From: a virus
Direction: 5' to 3' (one strand)
DNA length: 39,058 nt
Virus record (IMG/VR): IMGVR_UViG_3300005827_000011
Coordinates: 1 to 39,058 of that record
Of the stretch, positions 6,827 through 14,016 are shown piece after piece. The translations under genes were made by a program, and so were the position numbers. How positions within the stretch are numbered: position 1 is the first letter of the stretch; each line of letters opens with the position of its first letter. Under the pieces are notes generated by a model. That model was not told the origin of the DNA and searched no databases. It worked only from the letters and a program-made list of their open reading frames with translations.

Positions 6827-7191
6827 AACAGCGGCGCCTGCACCGCAGTAACGTCAAAATATTGCCGTGCCGCCTTCAGCATCGCCTGGCGCGTCTCGTT
6901 CATGTCCGCGATCTTCGCGCCAAACTCCGCCCGGTCAAACTCCTGGAACTCTTCGTTCGTCTGCGCCAGGTAATAACCGCCCTCCGCGCCTGGCATGGCG
7001 CAGATCAAATGTCCCTTGCGCCGCAGGTGTTTGATGCACTCCCGCACCTGGCGCTCATGCATCTTGAAGCCCTGCCGCGTGATCGCGGCCACCAGCGCCA
7101 CGCGCCCAATCGCCGCCCCCCGCCCCTTATGCCCTTCCAACACTTCCAACAGCGTCTGCGCCAAAGTCGGCGGAAAAAGGATATTCGTCAT
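6823..7191 (-). CDS. Winged-helix-like DNA-binding protein
   Basis: 122 residues. The segment 5-80 reads as a winged helix: FPPTLAQTLLEVLEGHKGRGAAIGRVALVAAITRQG, then MHERQVRECIKHLRRKGHLICAM (recognition helix) and a wing-like GAEGGYYLAQTNEEFQEF. This pattern (initial conditions, then C.hLRxxGhlI..pgGYY) is common in small phage replication or regulatory proteins. It is coupled to neighbours on both sides: its first base is shared with the ParB-like stop (7191), and its stop overlaps the next start (ATGA). Confidence 0.72.
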   Translation of the reverse strand: MTNILFPPTLAQTLLEVLEGHKGRGAAIGRVALVAAITRQGFKMHERQVRECIKHLRRKGHLICAMPGAEGGYYLAQTNEEFQEFDRAEFGAKIADMNETRQAMLKAARQYFDVTAVQAPLL

Positions 7192-8945
7192 CAGGCCTCC
7201 TCGAGTTCTTCTTCTTCTTCTTCAGGCGTTTCCGTGACAACGGGCGCGCCGTCCACCGCATAACGCGCGGCCATCTCCAGCCAATCCTCCGGCAGGCGGA
7301 TGCCCCAGGTGGTGGCCACGCCCTGCAAATGCTTGGCCACCGCCGCCGGGCCTTTCTGCGACATCTGCCAATCGACGACGTTATTCAGCGCCCGCCGGGC
7401 CAGTTCCAGCCGCAACTCGGCCAGTTTTTGTTTGCGGCTTTTCTCGCCAAAACTCTTATCCGCGATGCCAATCAGGTCCAGCAGCACCGCCAGGTTATCC
7501 ATCTTCTCAAAGCCCGCCGCGAAGTAATGCCGCGCCTGCTCGGAGAGAAACTGCCTGGCCTTGTCCTGGTTCTGAGCAAAAAGTTTGGCGTTTTCGCTTT
7601 GCTCGCGGCTTCTGGCTTCGCGCTCCTGCGCGCGTTTGGCATCCGCCGCAAACTGCGCCTTGGATTGCTCCCCCACATCCACCACAATGATGCGGACGCG
7701 GCCCGTCAGCCAGTGCGCGCCGTAGTAGGTCTCATCTGCCAGCGCCAGCCGCAAGTCCGGGTCAGCGTTCGCGTAGCGCGCGCGGATGGCGGCGTTGTGC
7801 TCTTCAGCGCGTTTCCGCTCCTCGCCCATGCCGTATTCATATTCCTTGCTAATCTTCAGGTACTCGCCATCCACCGCCGCGTCATACACGCGGATGCCGG
7901 TCGCCTGGCTCAGCGCGCTCAACTCCGCCTGCATCCAACTGTTGGCCTTGCGCGTGAAGCAGGGTTTCGAGCCGCACCAGTGCAGGCCGTCATGCTTGCC
8001 GAGGCGCGGGCACGCGGTGCAGATGGGCGGGTTGCTCAGTTCGCTCAAAAAGGTCACGGCGTCGGCCCAGTCGGGATAGTCCTGGCTGGCCTGCTCCCAC
8101 AGATCGGTGCGCCCATACTCGGCAATGGCGTCAAAGACTTCCGCAATCGGGCGTTTATGCGCCCCCAGCACTTTTGCCCCTTTCCACAATTTAGCGGCTT
8201 CCGCGCCCGGCGGGATGCGCTGCGCGGGCTGCCAGTCCAGCGGCCACAGTTCGTCTCCGGCGCTGTCCTTGCCCAGCTTGACGGCGTGCGCTTTGCTCAG
8301 CGCCTGGCTGATGTCCCAGTTGACCGCCCCGGCGTTCTGGCCCGGGTTCGCCGCCAGGTTAGCCGCCAGCGCGTTGATCGCTTCCGGCTTCACCAGCGGC
8401 GCCACCGCCAACAGGCTGCGCGCCGTCCCCTGGCTAATCTCCCCCGTCTTGATCTTCGCCTGCGCTTCCTCTGGCAGGTCCAGCAGCCGCACCAGCCCGC
8501 GCACCGTCGCGTCACTCTTCCCAAACAGCGCGCCCACCTGCTTGCTGTTGTAGCCAAAATCCAGCATTGCCCGCTTCATCGCCTGGGCTTCCTCCACCGC
8601 GTCCAAATCCTTGCGCTGGATATTCTCGCTCACCGCGTGCCGGAACATGGCCTCGTCGCTCAACTCCATCACGTGGATGGGCATCACGCTGTAATCGTTC
8701 AGCAGGTAGCCGCTTTCCATGAAGAAATCGTCCGGCTGCGCGTTCAACCATTGGTAAGCCTTATAGCGCGTATGCCCGAAGGCCAGTTCATAATGCGCAC
8801 CCACCTGCCGCGCCACCGGCGCCTGGAGCAGCCCGTCCGCCGCGATGCTGTGGGCCAGTTTCTCCACCTGCGCCGCATCCTCCGTCGTGCGCGGCTGCCA
8901 GGGGTTCGGGTAAATCTGTTTCAAGTCAATCAATTGCACGTCCAT
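7191..8945 (-). CDS. Large ParB/Srx-domain DNA-binding protein
   Basis: 584 residues. Residues 1-120 are a ParB-type nuclease/CTPase fold: IYPNPWQPR (11-19), GLLQAPVARQVGAHYELAFGHTRYKAY with the GHxR box at 57-60, and ENIQRKDLDAVEEA at 107-120. A helix-turn-helix follows (YNSKQVGALFGKSDATVRGLVRLL, 132-155). The long C-terminal part, unlike in chromosomal ParB, has a four-Cys cluster (C309, C312, C324, C329), a charged coiled coil (about 430-490) and an acidic Glu-rich tail. No ParA is present, so a role in replication, DNA binding or gene control is more likely than partition. The start at 8945 has GGAG upstream. Confidence 0.85.
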   Translation of the reverse strand: MDVQLIDLKQIYPNPWQPRTTEDAAQVEKLAHSIAADGLLQAPVARQVGAHYELAFGHTRYKAYQWLNAQPDDFFMESGYLLNDYSVMPIHVMELSDEAMFRHAVSENIQRKDLDAVEEAQAMKRAMLDFGYNSKQVGALFGKSDATVRGLVRLLDLPEEAQAKIKTGEISQGTARSLLAVAPLVKPEAINALAANLAANPGQNAGAVNWDISQALSKAHAVKLGKDSAGDELWPLDWQPAQRIPPGAEAAKLWKGAKVLGAHKRPIAEVFDAIAEYGRTDLWEQASQDYPDWADAVTFLSELSNPPICTACPRLGKHDGLHWCGSKPCFTRKANSWMQAELSALSQATGIRVYDAAVDGEYLKISKEYEYGMGEERKRAEEHNAAIRARYANADPDLRLALADETYYGAHWLTGRVRIIVVDVGEQSKAQFAADAKRAQEREARSREQSENAKLFAQNQDKARQFLSEQARHYFAAGFEKMDNLAVLLDLIGIADKSFGEKSRKQKLAELRLELARRALNNVVDWQMSQKGPAAVAKHLQGVATTWGIRLPEDWLEMAARYAVDGAPVVTETPEEEEEELEEA

Positions 8946-8946
8946 C

Positions 8947-9666
8947 TCAGGACTCCTTATAGGCTACGAGCGGCTGGTAATCCATGTGCCCGTTCTGCGG
9001 CATCAGCCACCAGGTATTAGCCCCGCCCGCGCCAGAGAAGATAATGAGCGTCTTGGTAGAACGAAAATGCAGGCTCAATTCCGCCTCGCCCTGCGCAGCA
9101 GCCAGCACACTGGCAAGCTGCCCGAAACTAACGCAAAACCAGATCGAGCGGCCTGTATAAAGATCGGCTGGGACATTCCAGCGCGAATTGATCTTGTCTT
9201 GCTTGATTTCCAGCACATGCCCGCTGGACGTAATCGACCAATACACATCTTGCGAAGCATCCACAAACCGCTTCAAGGACCGCACCAGGGCCAGCAACTT
9301 CGCCGGCAAAACAATCACAATTGCTTCGGTCGTCGGCTGCATGGCTCCGGTTTTTGGATACGGCCCTGCATCCGCCATTTGGGCCGGGTCCAGGAGCACG
9401 TCCAGCGCGCTAAATGTCAACTTATGTGGATTGATCCAGGCGAAACTATTGGCGGGAAACATTTTGCGAAACGATGTTTCTACCTGAGCCGCCAGAACAG
9501 CCTTGCCCAGCCGGAAACCATCACTTGCCGTCAGCGTCAGCGTGGAAGCCGCGCTATCCGCCTCCACCAACACATTCTCTAGGATGGGATGCCCCTCGCC
9601 TTTCAAGGCGCAAGGCGTCACGCGCGCCAGAGCCAAAGCCAAATCGTACAGTTTTACAGTAACCAT
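8947..9666 (-). CDS. DNA polymerase III beta-like sliding clamp, short form
   Basis: 239 residues. The start resembles DnaN: LARVTPCALKGEGHPILENVLVEADSAASTLTLTASDGFRLGKAVL (compare family ..PILenvllea....L.LtATDgyrl). The end has a beta-strand run like the clamp C-terminus (LHFRSTKTLIIFSGAGGANTWWLMPQNG, compare vimPm). Bacterial beta clamps have three similar domains and about 370 residues, so this one would have roughly two domains, as in some phage clamps, and might trimerise. It lies in the replication operon with the ParB-like gene 1 nt downstream. The identification rests on weak similarity. Confidence 0.6.
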   Translation of the reverse strand: MVTVKLYDLALALARVTPCALKGEGHPILENVLVEADSAASTLTLTASDGFRLGKAVLAAQVETSFRKMFPANSFAWINPHKLTFSALDVLLDPAQMADAGPYPKTGAMQPTTEAIVIVLPAKLLALVRSLKRFVDASQDVYWSITSSGHVLEIKQDKINSRWNVPADLYTGRSIWFCVSFGQLASVLAAAQGEAELSLHFRSTKTLIIFSGAGGANTWWLMPQNGHMDYQPLVAYKES

Positions 9667-9676
9667 TGCCGCTCTC

Positions 9677-10126
9677 CTATACCGCTTCCGTCAACGTTTG
9701 CGCCTCGCCGCCCATGCGGCCAATCACGCGATACTTGCCCTCCTTCGGATGGTGCAGCACCGTCCCCGTCGGAAAGTCCGCCTTCGAGAGCCGCAAGTCG
9801 CGCTCCTCCGCCGAGATGCGCTCTTTGGGCTTGCCGTCCTCCCCCAGGACGCGCCAGGCCCGCACTGCCTTGGCCGGCGCGCTGGGCAACCGGAAAGCGG
9901 TCGCCATCTCTGGCGCTTCGCGCCGCTTCAGTTTCTTCTGCCCCTTCACCTCCGGCGTGGCAAACAGCGACTTCAGCGCGCTGCTCACCGCCGGGTCATC
10001 CGCCGTCAGTTCCAGCCGTTCCACCACGCTGATCACCGCGCCAGTGATTTTTTGCGTATCCCGCACCCATTGCATGAGCGCGTCCTTCTCCACCGCTTCT
10101 GGATGAATAATGATTGTGCTTGCCAT
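9677..10126 (-). CDS. Unknown early protein
   Basis: 149 residues. Mixed helical N-terminus (HPEAVEKDALMQWVRDTQKITGAVISVVERLELTADDPAVSSALKSLF), a basic stretch (KGQKKLKRREAPEM) and a C-terminal beta-rich piece (FPTGTVLHHPKEGKYRVIGRMGGE). The start at 10126 is preferred because GGAGG lies 8 nt upstream; a longer form starting at 10222 (ATGA overlap with the preceding weak ORF) adds 32 residues and cannot be excluded. It is next to the clamp-like gene (10-nt gap). Not recognised. Confidence 0.65.
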   Translation of the reverse strand: MASTIIIHPEAVEKDALMQWVRDTQKITGAVISVVERLELTADDPAVSSALKSLFATPEVKGQKKLKRREAPEMATAFRLPSAPAKAVRAWRVLGEDGKPKERISAEERDLRLSKADFPTGTVLHHPKEGKYRVIGRMGGEAQTLTEAV

Positions 10127-10218
10127 TTCAAGAGCCTCCATCGTTGAATGTCCCGCCCGGGCCTGCGCCGTTTTCCAGGCGGCGCAGGCATTGGCCAGGG
10201 TGAATAAAGTCCCGCGTG

Positions 10219-10437
10219 TCATTCACTGTCACTTCCGCTTGCGGCGGTTGGATGTTCTAGCCGCTGCGCGCGGGACCACCTCGCAGCGACGTTTCCAATC
10301 GGCCAGGCAGGTATGAGCCTGCTACATCCACGACAGATGTACACTGCTGGTCGAACGTTGCAACAGCCCGCCGTTGTAGGAACGGACTGCCCAAAAAGCG
10401 CCAGGGCATCGAAACCCCGAAGCAGATTCGCACTCAC
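10219..10437 (-). CDS. Doubtful Cys-rich small ORF
   Basis: 72 residues from a GTG start (10437). It contains CCNVRPAVYICRGCSRLIPAW (C-C...C-x2-C), which could be a zinc knuckle, and its stop overlaps an ATG at 10222 (ATGA). Codon choice differs from the neighbours, with fewer G/C third positions, and there is no good ribosome binding site. It may be a real small gene or chance. Confidence 0.35.
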   Translation of the reverse strand: MSANLLRGFDALALFGQSVPTTAGCCNVRPAVYICRGCSRLIPAWPIGNVAARWSRAQRLEHPTAASGSDSE

Positions 10438-10735
10438 GCCAACCTGCCCGCCACCTGCGCGCCCTAATTCCTAATTACCTAATTCCTAATTACCTAATTT
10501 GGCTCATCCCTGCCCCCTGAACCATCTCAGAACCCTGCCCGCCGTTCCTGTGCCGGTCGTGCCCTGCCCAACGGGTTCGTCTTGTTAAGGTGCTGCACTC
10601 CTTCCGTGGAGCTTGTGGGCTGTGACGGTCTCGAACCGCCTGCTACCAGTAAAGTGCGCCTCGCCCTGCGCCCGCCAGCCCGTGCTTGCCTGATTACCTA
10701 ATCACCTAATCCCTAATTACCTAATCCCTAATTAC
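10438..10735. other. Non-coding gap flanked by AT-rich repeats
   Basis: No convincing gene. Two AT-rich tandem repeat blocks (10463-10499 and 10691-10752) flank a G/C-rich centre. On the minus strand the centre contains GGCGGTTCGAGACCGTC followed by ACAGCCCA (about 10612-10636), which folds like a tRNA T-arm and acceptor strand, with GGGCTG (about 10675-10680) as partner. The distance between them is too short for a normal tRNA. This could be a tRNA relic, a structured RNA or part of an origin. Confidence 0.4.
10463..10499. repeat. AT-rich 15-bp tandem repeat, block 1
   Basis: Two and a half copies of CCTAATTCCTAATTA. The unit is a 7-mer plus an 8-mer (CCTAATT, CCTAATTA). Surrounding DNA is GC-rich, so the tract stands out and could be an easily melted segment. 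Confidence 0.85.
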
Positions 10736-10752
10736 CTAATCCCTAATTACCT
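10691..10752. repeat. AT-rich 15-bp tandem repeat, block 2
   Basis: About four copies of TAATTACCTAATCCC, degenerating toward the left end. The stop codon of the 10736-10969 gene lies inside the tract. It is related to block 1 by single-base changes. Iterons or recombination scars are possible explanations. Confidence 0.85.
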
Positions 10753-10969
10753 TCTTCTCACTATTCCTTGCAATCTCATCCAGCCGGTTGATGGCCTGCT
10801 CCGTATCCACCAGGCTCAGCGCCATCTTCCCGGCCAGCGCCTGCGTCACCGGGCTGGCGCTCTCGCGCACCAGCCTGCCCACCAGGGCGCGCAGGTCGGC
10901 GTTGGCCTCCCGCGCCTGCCGGATGGCATTGCGCCACTCCGTCTTACCCATCCGCGCCGGGTTGCTCAT
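10736..10969 (-). CDS. Small helical protein, unknown function
   Basis: 77 residues, predicted mostly helical: TEWRNAIRQAREANADLRALVGRLVRE, then QALAGKMALSLVDTEQAINRLDEIARNSEKK. The shape suggests a two-helix hairpin. The stop lies within the AT-rich repeat block, so the last residues (KKVIRD) come from repeat sequence. Its start overlaps the upstream stop (ATGA). No family is recognised. Confidence 0.65.
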   Translation of the reverse strand: MSNPARMGKTEWRNAIRQAREANADLRALVGRLVRESASPVTQALAGKMALSLVDTEQAINRLDEIARNSEKKVIRD

Positions 10970-11280
10970 TTCGTCAGCCCTTCCTCGCGGATGTCCTGGG
11001 CGGCCTTGTGTTCATCAGCCAGCCGGGTGAAATACTCCACGCCCATGATGAAGCCCGTCAGCGCAAAACAGCCCGCCAGGAAGGCCACGTTCTCCCAGCC
11101 GATTTGCGGCCCAGAGATGACTACCGTGCCAGCCACCCCACACACCACCATCCAATACGTCTGCCCGGTAATCTTGCGCCTGGAGATGACGCGCACCAGC
11201 GCCGCCAGCGCAATCGCGCCCAGGGCTTGCCCGGCCAAAATCAGGCCAATTTTCAGCAAAGCGGCTTCGCTGCCTACCAT
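10966..11280 (-). CDS. Small membrane protein (about three TM segments)
   Basis: 104 residues. Hydrophobic segments: LLKIGLILAGQALGAIALAALV, GQTYWMVVCGVAGTVVISG and VAFLAGCFALTGFIMGVEYF, then a charged cytoplasmic tail (TRLADEHKAAQDIREEG). The start at 11280 (MVGSEAALL) is the first Met after the upstream stop; the longer frame upstream is a shadow. Size and topology are holin-like, but it sits in the early operon far from any lysis gene. Not assigned. Confidence 0.7.
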   Translation of the reverse strand: MVGSEAALLKIGLILAGQALGAIALAALVRVISRRKITGQTYWMVVCGVAGTVVISGPQIGWENVAFLAGCFALTGFIMGVEYFTRLADEHKAAQDIREEGLTK

Positions 11281-11281
11281 C

Positions 11282-11551
11282 TCAGGCCTCCACCGGCGTA
11301 CACTCGGCGTATGACACCAACTCGAATCCGTCCGCCGTGAGTTCATCCAACAAACGCCGCGCATCCACAAACGCCCGCGCCTCGTCCGCATCCCGAAAGT
11401 GGAACGGCTCGCCGAGCAACGCTGCGCCCGCTGCCGTGCGCACAATCACCGCGCCCCGGTAGGTCTGCCCGCAAACCACCAACAACTTCGCCCCTTCCCC
11501 TAAATGCGCACTTTGCATTTGGGGGAAGGCCGGGATGGGGGTGCCGCTCAT
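11282..11551 (-). CDS. Small unknown protein whose N-terminus is encoded by a dispersed repeat
   Basis: 89 residues. The start at 11551 overlaps the upstream stop (ATGA). The first roughly 20 residues (SGTPIPAFPQMQSAHLGEG) are encoded by hairpin element copy 2 (11493-11545), so the original protein probably began near KLLVVCGQTYRGAVIV. The remainder looks like a small alpha/beta fold with HFRDADEARAFVDARRLLDEL and a strand FELVSYAE. Not recognised. Confidence 0.6.
   Translation of the reverse strand: MSGTPIPAFPQMQSAHLGEGAKLLVVCGQTYRGAVIVRTAAGAALLGEPFHFRDADEARAFVDARRLLDELTADGFELVSYAECTPVEA
11493..11545. repeat. Dispersed G/C-rich hairpin element, copy 2
   Basis: CCTTCCCCTAAATGC (11493-11507), 7-nt loop, GCATTTGGGGGAAGG (11515-11529), 15-bp stem with one G-T pair, followed by CCGGGATGGGGGT. 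Same flank and loop style as the copy at 25469. It is embedded in the 5' end of the 11282-11551 gene. Confidence 0.8.
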
Positions 11552-11742
11552 CCCAACCCCTCCACCGTCGGGAAATACATCTCCACCACCCAAAACCCGC
11601 TGTCATCCCGCGTCACCGTCATCGACTGCGCGCTCACCTGCGAAGCCTCCACAATCGCCGCCGCCATCAACAACGCCTCGTTCAGCATTCGCCGGTGGAT
11701 CACCAGCCGGTTATACGGGCTTGCGTCCTTCACTGCGTTCAT
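11548..11742 (-). CDS. Small unknown early protein
   Basis: 64 residues: YNRLVIHRRMLNEALLMAAAIVEASQVSAQSMTVTRDDSGFWVVEMYFPTVEGLG. A helix followed by two strands. Both ends overlap neighbours as ATGA (start with the upstream stop at 11739, stop with the downstream start at 11551), which argues it is translated. No family recognised. Confidence 0.6.
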   Translation of the reverse strand: MNAVKDASPYNRLVIHRRMLNEALLMAAAIVEASQVSAQSMTVTRDDSGFWVVEMYFPTVEGLG

Positions 11743-12005
11743 GCCACCGGCTCCGCAGCCACGTACACCGGCTGCTTGCTTTCATGCTCGGCGTCATCCA
11801 GTTTCAGCATCTCCGCGCTCAGCAGCCCGCGCGCCTTCGCTTTCTGCCATTCGGCGTCCACAATCTCAGCCGCCAGGTCATACAGCGACATGCGGTCATT
11901 CACCGCCCGGTTCATATTCACCAGCGTCAGCAGGATGTCCAATTTCTTGCCAGTATTCGGCTTCACGGCCACACGCCGCCAGTCATTCGTTTTTTGTACG
12001 CTCAT
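11739..12005 (-). CDS. First gene of early operon; possible DNA-binding regulator
   Basis: 88 residues. KPNTGKKLDILLTLVNMNRAVNDRMSLYDLAAEIVDAEWQKAKARGLL resembles the long-helix pattern of ribbon-helix-helix type proteins (short basic strand WRRVAVKP, then two helices), but this is not certain. AGGAG lies 8 nt before the start. It is transcribed divergently from the repressor, the place where Cro-like proteins sit in lambdoid phages, so an early regulatory role is plausible. Confidence 0.65.
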   Translation of the reverse strand: MSVQKTNDWRRVAVKPNTGKKLDILLTLVNMNRAVNDRMSLYDLAAEIVDAEWQKAKARGLLSAEMLKLDDAEHESKQPVYVAAEPVA

Positions 12006-12053
12006 TCAGTTACTCCTGTCTATTGGTCGTCGCTCTTGCGTCTATCTATCGAC

Positions 12054-12082
12054 ATAATACTCCCGCGTTATAATTTTGTCAA
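12054..12082 (-). promoter_or_regulatory. Leftward early promoter
   Basis: On the minus strand: TTGACA (12077-12082), 17-bp spacer, TATTAT (12054-12059). Near-consensus sigma-70 type. It drives the early operon beginning at 12005. The -35 lies inside a TGTC...GACA near-palindrome (12077-12092), a likely repressor site. Confidence 0.8.
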
Positions 12083-12137
12083 TACGTAGACATATATTCG
12101 TTGACAAATCGCCCCGTCTCCGTGAAATAATGTCTAC
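12077..12137. promoter_or_regulatory. Putative operators and rightward repressor promoter
   Basis: TGTCAATACGTAGACA (12077-12092) is a near-palindrome. GTTGACA (12100-12106) and TGTCTAC (12131-12137) repeat the half-sites, the last being the exact inverse of GTAGACA at 12086-12092. A rightward promoter can be proposed with -35 TTGACA (12101-12106) and a weak -10 AAATAA (12125-12130). The repressor ATG (12152) has no Shine-Dalgarno and would follow a very short leader. The arrangement resembles a lysis-lysogeny switch. Confidence 0.6.
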
Positions 12138-12151
12138 AGAAAAACCTATTT

Positions 12152-12544
12152 ATGTCTAACTCTTTTATCGAATGGCTTGACGAACAGGAAAAGAAAAACG
12201 GCCTCACTGATTACAAGATTGCCCAACGGGGGAAATTCTCCCACTCTGCTCTCAGTCGGGCGCGCTCTGGTATTCCGCCCGGATATGACATCTGTGGACG
12301 CATTGCCGAAGCACTCAACGTTTCCCCCATGACCGTATTCTCAAAAGCCGGCTTAGTGCCGGACATGACCATCGAACAAATTTGGGCCGAAGATTGGAAG
12401 AACTTACTCTCCAAACTCATGCCCGAAGAGCAGGCCGAATTGCGCCAGATTGCCCTGCTAAAAATAGAGAATCGCAAGCGAGCCGCCATCTACCAGCAAA
12501 CAGATTACACCCGCATCATCCACGACAAAGAAGGGAAAACATGA
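12152..12544 (+). CDS. CI-like XRE-family repressor
   Basis: 130 residues with an N-terminal helix-turn-helix of XRE type: LTDYKIAQRGKFSHSALSRARSG (18-40) with the recognition helix about 29-38, then GYDICGRIAEALNVSPMTVFSKAGLVP (44-70), the usual fourth and fifth helices. The C-terminal half (QIWAEDWKNLLSKLMPEEQAELRQIALLKIENRK) is a helical, probably dimerising segment; no LexA-type peptidase is present, so induction would not be by self-cleavage. First gene of the plus-strand block, divergent from the early operon. Confidence 0.88.
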   Translation: MSNSFIEWLDEQEKKNGLTDYKIAQRGKFSHSALSRARSGIPPGYDICGRIAEALNVSPMTVFSKAGLVPDMTIEQIWAEDWKNLLSKLMPEEQAELRQIALLKIENRKRAAIYQQTDYTRIIHDKEGKT

Positions 12545-13059
12545 CCATCAACTCCGCCCAACCAACGCCAGCACCGAAGAAAAAGAAAATGCCCATCTGG
12601 GCCATCGTCCTCATACTCTGCGTCGCCTGCTCCTGCATCGCCTTCGCCGTTGACCGCGTTTTCTACGTCATGGAAAGCGCCGGGCTAATGCCCACCCGCA
12701 CCCCGCGCCCCACCCACACCGCCACCGTCACCATTACGCCCACACCCTTGCCTACCTTCACCCCATTGCCCACATCTACCCACATTCCAACCTTTACCCC
12801 TACCGTCACCACTCGCCCTACAAAAATCGCCTCTCCCACCCTTGCCGCCACCACCCCGCTCAAAGCCCTCCCCACCCAGCCTGTCCGCGCCACCGATGTG
12901 CCCGCTCCCCAATCCACTGGCTACGACACCAACGGTGATGGCAAAGTCACCTGCGCCGACTTTCAAACCCAAGCCGCCGCTCAAGCCGCCTACAACGCTG
13001 GCTACACCAAACTCGACGGCAACGACAAAGACGGCAAAGCCTGCGAAACCCTGCCATAA
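12541..13059 (+). CDS. Membrane-anchored Excalibur-domain protein with Thr/Pro linker
   Basis: 172 residues. A charged N-terminus (KKKK) and hydrophobic anchor (MPIWAIVLILCVACSCIAFAV, about 17-37), then a roughly 85-residue Thr/Pro-rich linker (repeats of PTFTPLPT style) and a C-terminal Excalibur-like calcium-binding domain: YDTNGDGKVTCADFQTQAAAQ...GNDKDGKACETLP, with the DxNxDG and DxDG-ACE loops and two Cys. It starts inside the repressor stop (ATGA overlap), so it should be expressed from the lysogen. It is a candidate lysogenic-conversion or superinfection-exclusion protein displayed outside the cell. The Thr/Pro style is typical of Chloroflexota. Confidence 0.85.
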   Translation: MTINSAQPTPAPKKKKMPIWAIVLILCVACSCIAFAVDRVFYVMESAGLMPTRTPRPTHTATVTITPTPLPTFTPLPTSTHIPTFTPTVTTRPTKIASPTLAATTPLKALPTQPVRATDVPAPQSTGYDTNGDGKVTCADFQTQAAAQAAYNAGYTKLDGNDKDGKACETLP

Positions 13060-13061
13060 AT

Positions 13062-13202
13062 ATGTCCCCGCTGCTCGCCAACATCCTGGGCCTAACCTCC
13101 CTCTGTGTCCAACTCTGGTTCTTTGGCCTGCGACCGCTCAAAGAACTCCCCGCCTACCTCGCCATCGCCGTCATCCTTGGTGCGGCGCTCACTGGGTTCT
13201 GA
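13062..13202 (+). CDS. 46-residue membrane protein
   Basis: MSPLLANILGLTSLCVQLWF, then GLRPLKELPAYLAIAVILGAALTGF. Two short hydrophobic helices separated by a charged turn. It begins 2 nt after the Excalibur gene and ends 11 nt before the next gene, filling the gap neatly. No strong ribosome binding site. Function unknown. Confidence 0.5.
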   Translation: MSPLLANILGLTSLCVQLWFFGLRPLKELPAYLAIAVILGAALTGF

Positions 13203-13213
13203 AGGGGTAAAGC

Positions 13214-13582
13214 ATGTCATATTCCCCCGAATTGCTCAAAGAACTTCTAACGGTCATCGCTGCCCAGGCCAGCCCCCAGAACCCCCTGTCCTTTGAAAAT
13301 ATCCACTTACCTGGTCATACATTGGAAGAAATCACCGAACATCTTCTTTTGCTCAAAGATGCCGCTTGCATCGTCGAATTCCACACCTATGCCGATGACC
13401 GTCTTTATGAATTCGTGATTTCCCGTCTCACAATGGACGGTCAAAAATTACTTATCGCCGCAAAAAACAATAGCGCCTGGAAGCGTTTCACGCGCAGCCT
13501 GGGCGATTGGAGCGGCTTCGCTACCCGTGAAGCCGCCTCCATCGCCCTGACGGTTGGCTTGCACAAACTCGGCCTGGGATAA
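13214..13582 (+). CDS. DUF2513-like protein
   Basis: 122 residues. The pattern LLKELLTVIAAQ..., LEEITEHLLLLKDAACIVEFHTY, ISRLTMDGQKLLIAAKNNSAWKRF resembles phage DUF2513 proteins (winged-helix-like; typical phrases EEI.yHl.LL.dAGlIe and RLTw.GheFLd.ard...W). The C-terminal GFATREAASIALTVGLHKLG is an extra helix. GAAGGGG lies before the start. DUF2513 proteins are common in lysogeny regions; the molecular role is not established. Confidence 0.7.
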   Translation: MSYSPELLKELLTVIAAQASPQNPLSFENIHLPGHTLEEITEHLLLLKDAACIVEFHTYADDRLYEFVISRLTMDGQKLLIAAKNNSAWKRFTRSLGDWSGFATREAASIALTVGLHKLGLG

Positions 13583-13583
13583 A

Positions 13584-13976
13584 TTACGCTTGCTTCAGCA
13601 CGGATACACCCGCCAGAATGCCAAGCATCATCTCAGCCGTCGGCTCACTGCGCATCTCCAGCGCAATTTTTAGCGCCGTTTCCCACAGCGCATCATCCTT
13701 TGCTGCCGAGATTGCCCGCTGCCACTTCACCGGCACGCCGTCAAATCTCAAAAAAGACGCCCGGTCATTCCACGCCAGGTAGGCATCCTCCGCGCGCGCC
13801 AGGCTCAATTCCAAATCTAGCCGCACGGCGTCATAAGACTCGTCATCCTGGTTGCCATCCATACGATGATTCTTGCCGATGAATCTCAACGTTCTCTGGC
13901 AAGCTTTCCGCAACTTCTCAAACGCTTCCAGCGGCATTTCGGGACGCGCGCTGGTTCTCAGAATTTCATCGTCCAT
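13584..13976 (-). CDS. Unknown helical protein
   Basis: 130 residues starting MDDEILRTSARPEMPLEAFEKL, with GAGGTG before the ATG at 13976. Helix-rich; ends EMRSEPTAEMMLGILAGVSVLKQA. Converges with the plus-strand 13214-13582 gene (1 nt between stops) and has its own promoter candidate at 14017-14044, so it may be expressed separately from both operons, for example in the lysogen. Not recognised. Confidence 0.65.
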   Translation of the reverse strand: MDDEILRTSARPEMPLEAFEKLRKACQRTLRFIGKNHRMDGNQDDESYDAVRLDLELSLARAEDAYLAWNDRASFLRFDGVPVKWQRAISAAKDDALWETALKIALEMRSEPTAEMMLGILAGVSVLKQA

Positions 13977-14016
13977 ATTTTCACCTCGTAGTAAGTAATA
14001 TTCCAACGATAGCATA

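Noticed and set aside
7329-9020. Long plus-strand ORF (563 residues) opposite the ParB-like gene
   Set aside because: It is Arg/His/Leu/Gln-rich with no domain; the minus strand encodes clear ParB motifs. Typical antisense shadow of GC-rich coding DNA.
10463-10752. CRISPR array or iteron set
   Set aside because: Repeats are contiguous short units without unique spacers, so not CRISPR; an iteron role is possible and is reported only as a hypothesis.
10966-11280. Holin
   Set aside because: Size and TM pattern fit loosely, but there is no endolysin nearby and it lies in the early operon.
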